From CAYWVO01 sp964461835 (GTDB taxonomy: Bacteria; Zixibacteria; MSB-5A5; WJJR01; JAJRUJ01): 10,648 nt of DNA. The notes under the pieces were generated by a model. That model saw only the letters and a list, made by a program, of their open reading frames with translations, ran no database searches and was not told where the DNA came from. The stretch spans positions 1-10,648 of the forward strand of contig CAYWVO010000074.1 of assembly GCA_964461835.1 (NCBI GenBank). Direction: 5' to 3'. Shown here piece after piece: positions 7,701 to 10,648 of this stretch; the stretch's first letter is position 1, and each line of letters begins with the position of its first letter. The translations under genes were made by a program, and so were the position numbers.

Positions 7701-7934
7701 ACCGCGGCGATTAAGGAAGCCGCGCGTGTGCGTCTGCGGCCCATCTTGATGACTTCGCTCACAACGCTGCTGGCCGTTACCCCGATGGCCATCGGATTCG
7801 GCGGCGGTGAGGTGAACATCCCATTGGCGCGCGCGATCGTCGGCGGCGTGCTTGGAGCTACGGTCCTGTCCTTGGTCGTCTTGCCCTGCCTGTACGTGAC
7901 ACTGAAGGGGAAACCGAAAGCTCAAACGGCATAA
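4707..7934 (+). CDS. RND-superfamily inner-membrane efflux pump (AcrB/CusA-like transporter)
   Basis: 1075 residues, full length for an RND pump (proton-driven export from periplasm or inner membrane; trimer). First membrane helix ~11-31, then periplasmic porter domains opening PVDLLP, then helices 2-6 (~340-495). A second porter half covers ~535-900, and helices 8-12 (~915-1065) follow. In helix 4 the sequence is GILVDQSIVVLENV: Asp407 is kept, but the second Asp of drug-type pumps is Gln408. In helix 10 the usual Lys is Glu979 (IVVEYSIVMVDFA). Helix 11 keeps the RLRPILMTS signature. A lone helix-4 Asp plus helix-10 Glu recalls heavy-metal pumps (CusA type), but the CusA helix-11 Lys is absent, so the substrate cannot be read off. 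First gene of a pump, fusion protein, outer-membrane factor operon; the more usual order puts the fusion protein first. Confidence 0.93.
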   Translation: MTLSEIGLKNPYILIVAVLAVIVIGLVSLTQIPVDLLPMFKTSAVQIVTFYPGMPPEVMERDIMSRLERWTGQSVGIEHQEAKAMLGVCVVKDFFREGISLETAMSQVTSYAMSDMFYLPPGTIPPMVMPFDPTASVPLCLVSVSSPTMTEKELYDVAYFELRNRLQSIQGVIAPAVYGGVLRRILAYIDPVKLEARGLSPMDVVDALQRQNVFIPAGNMKAGNTDYQIFANSMPAEVEQLNDIPIKIVDGRPIFLRDVARAEDSHQIQSNVVRVNGRRQVYIPIYRQPGANTLEIVDAIKNRLSRILQRLREMNPQAKDLALEVVLDQSVYVRGAIRGLMYAGIAGALLAGLVVFLFLRNLRSTAIIAFAIPISILAAFIGLFYLGETINAITLGGLALAVGILVDQSIVVLENVVRHLKKGASPRAAALTGAKEVRLPIFVSTITFIVVFYPIVFLSGMAKFLFTPLAIAATLAIMASYFFSLVLIPAFCSRFVKVGSTAADTESETDWTARLSDRYGRLVNSILRRRRLVLLTSAVLFLLGLLGMSQLGRELFPPVDAGQFQMLVRLPSGTRIEQTEATMKEIEATIIRMVGAPDPEYPKVERHPESNLQMLISNIGVLMDWPAAYTPNSGPMDGFVLVQLKGKRGHPGTFGVVTNLRRVLRDHFPGVEFSFDTGGMLTAALNMGEPAPVHFQIAGSNLHTSMDIARKVVREMNGVPGVTDGRIAQRLDYPILNVDIDRTKAAYVGLDVDDIVTNLVTATNSSINFQPAFWIDERNGNHYFIGAQYSEADMVSFATIKDIPLTGAESEQPVLLRNVANFERNIGPAQINHRNITRVIDIYAGVEEGRAVGTVVGEVEEKLKANPELQLISRSSERGEYFDVGGPEYEGKGYTLTTQGEVNIMREAFREFGGGLVIATILVYLVMVAQFRSFRDPFIILLTVPLGFIGVAAVLGATFTALSIQSLMGIIMMVGIVVEYSIVMVDFANQRVRGGSGITAAIKEAARVRLRPILMTSLTTLLAVTPMAIGFGGGEVNIPLARAIVGGVLGATVLSLVVLPCLYVTLKGKPKAQTA

Positions 7935-7959
7935 CCGATTAAAGAAGGATATTGCAATT

Positions 7960-9093
7960 ATGATAGACAGAAGCGTGGACCGATTTTCGTGGCCTACACG
8001 ATCGCACCGTGAATCAGGACTTCCTCTGATGGTTGTCTCAGCCGCCATAATTGCTGCGACAATGGTTCTCAGCTACACCAATGCCTGGAGTCAGAGCAGT
8101 GAAGCTGCTTTGATCACGGTGGAAACAATCAATCCCGAGCGCACAACAACTGATCGGACAACTCGTCTTGTCGGGCACGTTGAACCGTGGAACCAGACGA
8201 TTCTGTACGCGAAAGTATCGGGGTACCTCGAATGGATCGGTGTGGACATCGGCAGTTGGGTGAAGAAAGGCGATGTGGTTGCACGGATCGATGATCCGGA
8301 AATGCGCTCGGATCTGGAACGCCTGCGCGCCGATGCCAAAGCAAAACGTGCGATATCTGATCGTCTGCGTGCTGCCCAGAGGGACAATCCCGACATGGTC
8401 AGCCGATTGGAAGTTGATCGTGGCGAGGGGGAAGCCGAGGCCGCCGAAGCCGCACTCACGCGCACCGAGCATCTGGTAGAGTACGCGCAGATCACTGCAC
8501 CATACAATGGCGTCATCACCGATCGCTGGGTCGATCCCGGTGCGCTGATTCAAGTGGCGACATCGTCGCAATCATCCTCAGCGCGCATCGTTCGCATCAT
8601 GAACTTCGATACCGTTCGAGTGACGGTCTCCGTGCCCGAGCCCGATTGCCCGTCTCTGCGGCGCGATGCAGGTGCCGTCGTCACCGTGTCCGAACTGCCC
8701 GGGCAACAATTCATCGGCCACATAGCGCGATTTGCGTGGGTGATCGACCCCATGTCGCGAACGATGGAAGCCGAAATCGATGTTCCCAACCCCGCTCACG
8801 TTCTCCGTCCGGGCATGTTTGCGGTGGTGGAGATCTCATTGGAGCAACCCTCCCGAGCACTGCGCGTGCCAAGCGAGACGATCCTAATCGACGGTGACAA
8901 GCGATTTGTGTGGACAGTCCGTGACGGTCAGGCATATCGCGTGGAAATCACTGTAAGAGAGGACGACGGTGTCTACACAGAAATCTCAGGAGGCCTGATG
9001 GGATCGGAATCCATCGTTCGACGAGGACATCAGGGTCTGACAGAGGGCGCCAGTGTGCAAACGCAAACGGTTATACAATCATCGGCGAATTAG
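7960..9093 (+). CDS. RND efflux periplasmic adaptor (membrane fusion protein, HlyD/AcrA family)
   Basis: 377 residues. ATG 7960 is preceded by AAGAAGGA, 25 nt after the pump stop. A hydrophobic segment at ~21-40 acts as signal or membrane anchor; there is no lipobox Cys. The two halves of the lipoyl-like domain are YAKVSGYLEWIGVDIGSWVKKGD (about 83-105) and ITAPYNGVITDRWVDPGALI (about 178-197). Between them lies a short alpha hairpin (~115-172), rich in Ala, Glu and Arg. A beta-barrel domain follows (~208-295: VRVTVSVPEPD and, later, RPGMFAVVEI), then a membrane-proximal domain. It links the pump to the outer-membrane channel. The hairpin is short compared with AcrA, so contact with the channel may differ or rely on the channel's own helices; this is inference. 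It is followed by the channel gene after only 5 nt. Confidence 0.92.
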   Translation: MIDRSVDRFSWPTRSHRESGLPLMVVSAAIIAATMVLSYTNAWSQSSEAALITVETINPERTTTDRTTRLVGHVEPWNQTILYAKVSGYLEWIGVDIGSWVKKGDVVARIDDPEMRSDLERLRADAKAKRAISDRLRAAQRDNPDMVSRLEVDRGEGEAEAAEAALTRTEHLVEYAQITAPYNGVITDRWVDPGALIQVATSSQSSSARIVRIMNFDTVRVTVSVPEPDCPSLRRDAGAVVTVSELPGQQFIGHIARFAWVIDPMSRTMEAEIDVPNPAHVLRPGMFAVVEISLEQPSRALRVPSETILIDGDKRFVWTVRDGQAYRVEITVREDDGVYTEISGGLMGSESIVRRGHQGLTEGASVQTQTVIQSSAN

Positions 9094-9098
9094 TAAAC

Positions 9099-10457
9099 AT
9101 GGGCCTCCACAAGAAGACAATTCCCGCCCGCATCGTTCCGGCCACAGTTGTCGTCCTGATGTCAATCGTTGGTTTGACGGGGGATGCGCATGGACAAACG
9201 GCGCCAGCGAAATCCTCCAATGTCTACCCAATCGATTTGACCACTGCGCTCCGATTGGCGGGCACAAACAATCTGCAGATCGCCGAGGCCGAAGCCCGCG
9301 TTCGCGAAGTCTCCGGCGACAAACTGTCGACCTATGAGCGGTTCTTTCCGTCGCTGGCTGCGGAGTGGCTCCTCCTTCGCCATGAGGGACGGACCCAAGC
9401 CACAGAAGGCGAGTTCTTGGACGTAGACAAACAATTCAATCGTGCCGGCAGCAGACTTGCTGCCACATGGGATTTAAACGACGCGCTGTTTTCTCTTCTC
9501 GCAACTCGCCGAAAATTCGAGGTCGCCGAACACGCACGGGACAACGCCGAAGACTCAACGCTTCTCGAGGTCGCCAACGCCTATTTCGTTCTCACGATGG
9601 CCGAGGTAAGGACCCGAATTGCGCAGAGAGCGATTGACGTCTCTGCCGACTTCGTAGAGCAGAGCGAGCGCAGCGTGCGCGAGGGTGTCGGGTTCCAGGT
9701 TGATGTGCTGCGTGCCAAGACTCAACTGGTGCACGACAAGTTACGCCTCCAGCAGGCGCGAGAAGAATCAGCAAACGCATCGGCGAGGCTTGCGGCTCTC
9801 CTCAATCTGGAGGAACCGATTACGCTGGCGCCTCTCGACACAATGGTCGTGCCGCTGACTGTTGCAGATACGTCCGAGCCTGTCCAGGAGTGGATCAATC
9901 AGGCGCTCGAGAATCATCCCTATGCGCAAATGCAACGCAGTCGCGTCGAAGCCGCACGCATTGAGAAAACACAAGCTCTTTGGGGACCCCTCCTGCCGAA
10001 GGTCGAGGGTCAGGCACTTTTCAGCGGATTCGGTCCAACGTGGTCCGACCTGCGACGATCCCGTGACTACAGCGTGTCCTTCCAATGGACGATCGGACCG
10101 GGAGGGTTGTTCGATCTGGGACGAATCCGCTCGAATTCCGCGCGATTGGAATCTCAGGAATTGAAGTTGGAGTTAGCTCAGAATGCCATTGTCGAACAGG
10201 TCATACGATCGCGCGGTCAAATTCGAATACGGGCGGCGATGCTCGAAGTGGCCCAAGAGGGACGCGATGCGGCACGTGAAACTCTGCGATTGGCGCAGGG
10301 GCGACGTGAGTTGGGAATCGGACTGGCGCTGGAGGTCTTCATTGCCGCCGAGGCGCTGACTCGCGCTGAAAGTGACTATGCAAACGCTGTGGTTGACTAC
10401 AATCGTGTGCAGGTTGAAGTGCTGGCTGTTCTCGGTCGTTTGGATTCCGTGAACTAA
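9099..10457 (+). CDS. TolC-family outer-membrane efflux channel
   Basis: 452 residues with a signal peptide of ~32 residues (positively charged start, hydrophobic PATVVVLMSIVGL, cleavage near AHGQ). Two repeats of the outer-membrane efflux protein family (PF02321 type) are visible at ~45-235 and ~260-445. Each has long amphipathic helices (for example REVSGDKLSTYERFFPSLAAE and later LRLAQGRRELGIGLALEVF) and short strands (WDLNDALFS, FQWTIGPGG). The protein forms the trimeric channel through which the pump exports. No lipobox is seen. The gene starts 5 nt after the adaptor stop without a clear ribosome site, so translational coupling is likely. Last gene of the operon. The closest known relatives and any substrate cannot be judged from sequence alone. 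Confidence 0.92.
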   Translation: MGLHKKTIPARIVPATVVVLMSIVGLTGDAHGQTAPAKSSNVYPIDLTTALRLAGTNNLQIAEAEARVREVSGDKLSTYERFFPSLAAEWLLLRHEGRTQATEGEFLDVDKQFNRAGSRLAATWDLNDALFSLLATRRKFEVAEHARDNAEDSTLLEVANAYFVLTMAEVRTRIAQRAIDVSADFVEQSERSVREGVGFQVDVLRAKTQLVHDKLRLQQAREESANASARLAALLNLEEPITLAPLDTMVVPLTVADTSEPVQEWINQALENHPYAQMQRSRVEAARIEKTQALWGPLLPKVEGQALFSGFGPTWSDLRRSRDYSVSFQWTIGPGGLFDLGRIRSNSARLESQELKLELAQNAIVEQVIRSRGQIRIRAAMLEVAQEGRDAARETLRLAQGRRELGIGLALEVFIAAEALTRAESDYANAVVDYNRVQVEVLAVLGRLDSVN

Positions 10458-10481
10458 ACGATCTGAGCTGTCGGCGCAGCA

Positions 10482-10499
10482 TGCCCGTGACCGCGGGCA
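10482..10499. other. Short GC-rich hairpin after the efflux operon
   Basis: TGCCCG and CGGGCA form a 6 bp stem with a 6 nt loop, 24 nt after the channel stop. No T-run follows, so it is at best a weak or protein-assisted terminator. The rest of 10458-10515 shows nothing else apart from a tiny GACC-TT-GGTC palindrome. Confidence 0.3.
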
Positions 10500-10517
10500 A
10501 CCGACCTTGGTCAGTTA

Positions 10518-10539
10518 GAGCGGTTCTCAGAATAACGTT
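10518..10539. repeat. IS630-type terminal inverted repeat, right copy
   Basis: Starts right after TA (10516-10517) and reads GAGCGGTTCTCAGAATAACG plus two bases. It is the exact reverse complement of 814-835. It contains the complement of the transposase stop codon (10527-10529). Confidence 0.85.
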
Positions 10540-10648
10540 TCGATTGCAGCAGTGGTTTTTGTCTGCTCGGTATTGTTGATAACGTCCATTATTGCTTGGT
10601 CCAGTCGGTCGATCAGTTTGTCAACGTTCTTGCAGACATAAGTATTGA
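10527..10648 (-). mobile_element. IS630-family transposase, C-terminal end of a second copy (runs off the window)
   Basis: Minus-strand reading gives the last 39 residues of a transposase (NTYVCKNVDKLIDRLDQAI, later TKTTAAIETLF) and a TGA stop at 10529-10527. By hand alignment it matches the left transposase tail at 25 of 39 residues without gaps, with many silent differences in the DNA. It is therefore a related but distinct element. The frame is open to the window edge, so whether the element is intact cannot be seen. Its end points towards the efflux operon, opposite in orientation to the left copy. Confidence 0.85.

Larger units (their letters stand above)
814..10539. mobile_element. Possible IS630-bracketed composite segment
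   Basis: The sigma regulon and efflux operon lie between two inward-facing IS630-type ends with identical 22 bp termini, each next to a TA. The transposase genes differ and the left one is broken. Movement as one unit is thus a hypothesis, possibly only by trans-acting transposase, and independent insertions on both sides of an island remain likely. Confidence 0.3.

Noticed and set aside
7119..8048. 309-codon minus-strand frame opposite the pump and adaptor starts
   Set aside because: It lies inside a confident RND gene; the translation is a His/Arg/Asp-rich shadow typical of antisense GC-rich frames.
10482..10499. Rho-independent terminator after the channel gene
   Set aside because: The stem is only 6 bp and no T-run follows.
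1..10648. CRISPR arrays, tRNA or rRNA genes, and anti-phage system genes
   Set aside because: No regularly spaced repeats, no RNA gene signatures, and no nuclease, helicase or toxin-antitoxin proteins were seen.

Overview
The window reads as an accessory segment of a Gram-negative bacterial chromosome of moderately high GC. The evidence is a complete tripartite RND efflux operon with an outer-membrane TolC-family factor, several exported proteins, and a group-IV (ECF) sigma factor with its membrane anti-sigma factor. The style of the ECF factor, the RND pump and the IS630-type transposase would fit a planctomycete-like or other candidate-phylum Gram-negative, but nothing here fixes the taxon. 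The phylum is inference only.

Left edge (1-840): a decayed tyrosine recombinase gene, internally deleted and frameshifted, runs in frame into the 3' third of an IS630-family transposase. That transposase stops at 826 and its inverted-repeat end abuts a TA at 836-837. Right edge (10516-10648): the 3' end of a second, related but clearly diverged IS630-family transposase lies on the minus strand. Its terminal 22 bp are the exact reverse complement of the left end. The 9.7 kb between them is therefore bracketed by inward-facing IS630 ends, each with a TA.

Minus-strand block (4496 to 1039): ECF sigma factor, then an anti-sigma factor overlapping it by 20 nt (zinc-type HxxxCxxC motif, one membrane helix, Cys/His-rich exterior domain). 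After a 173 bp gap comes a small exported Cys/His protein (CLGC motif, EHPEHP at both ends), followed 11 bp later by an exported transglutaminase-like protein. Plus-strand block (4707 to 10457): RND inner-membrane pump, membrane fusion protein and TolC-like outer-membrane factor in one tight operon, preceded by a 22-codon leader reading frame that overlaps the pump start as ATGA.

The main finding is a two-block promoter-like motif, GTATGAAAT-N13-ACAT. It occurs twice in the divergent intergenic region, once facing the sigma operon and once facing the pump operon with exactly the same spacing. A third, slightly degenerate copy (GTATGACAT-N13-CCAT) sits just before the small CLGC protein gene. 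This suggests the ECF factor autoregulates and drives all three units, making the segment one self-contained regulon: a periplasmic sensor, an exported Cys/His protein, an exported transglutaminase-like protein and an efflux pump. The Cys/His content and the CusA-like pattern of intramembrane acidic residues in the pump hint at metal or thiol-related envelope stress. The substrate is not established by the sequence.
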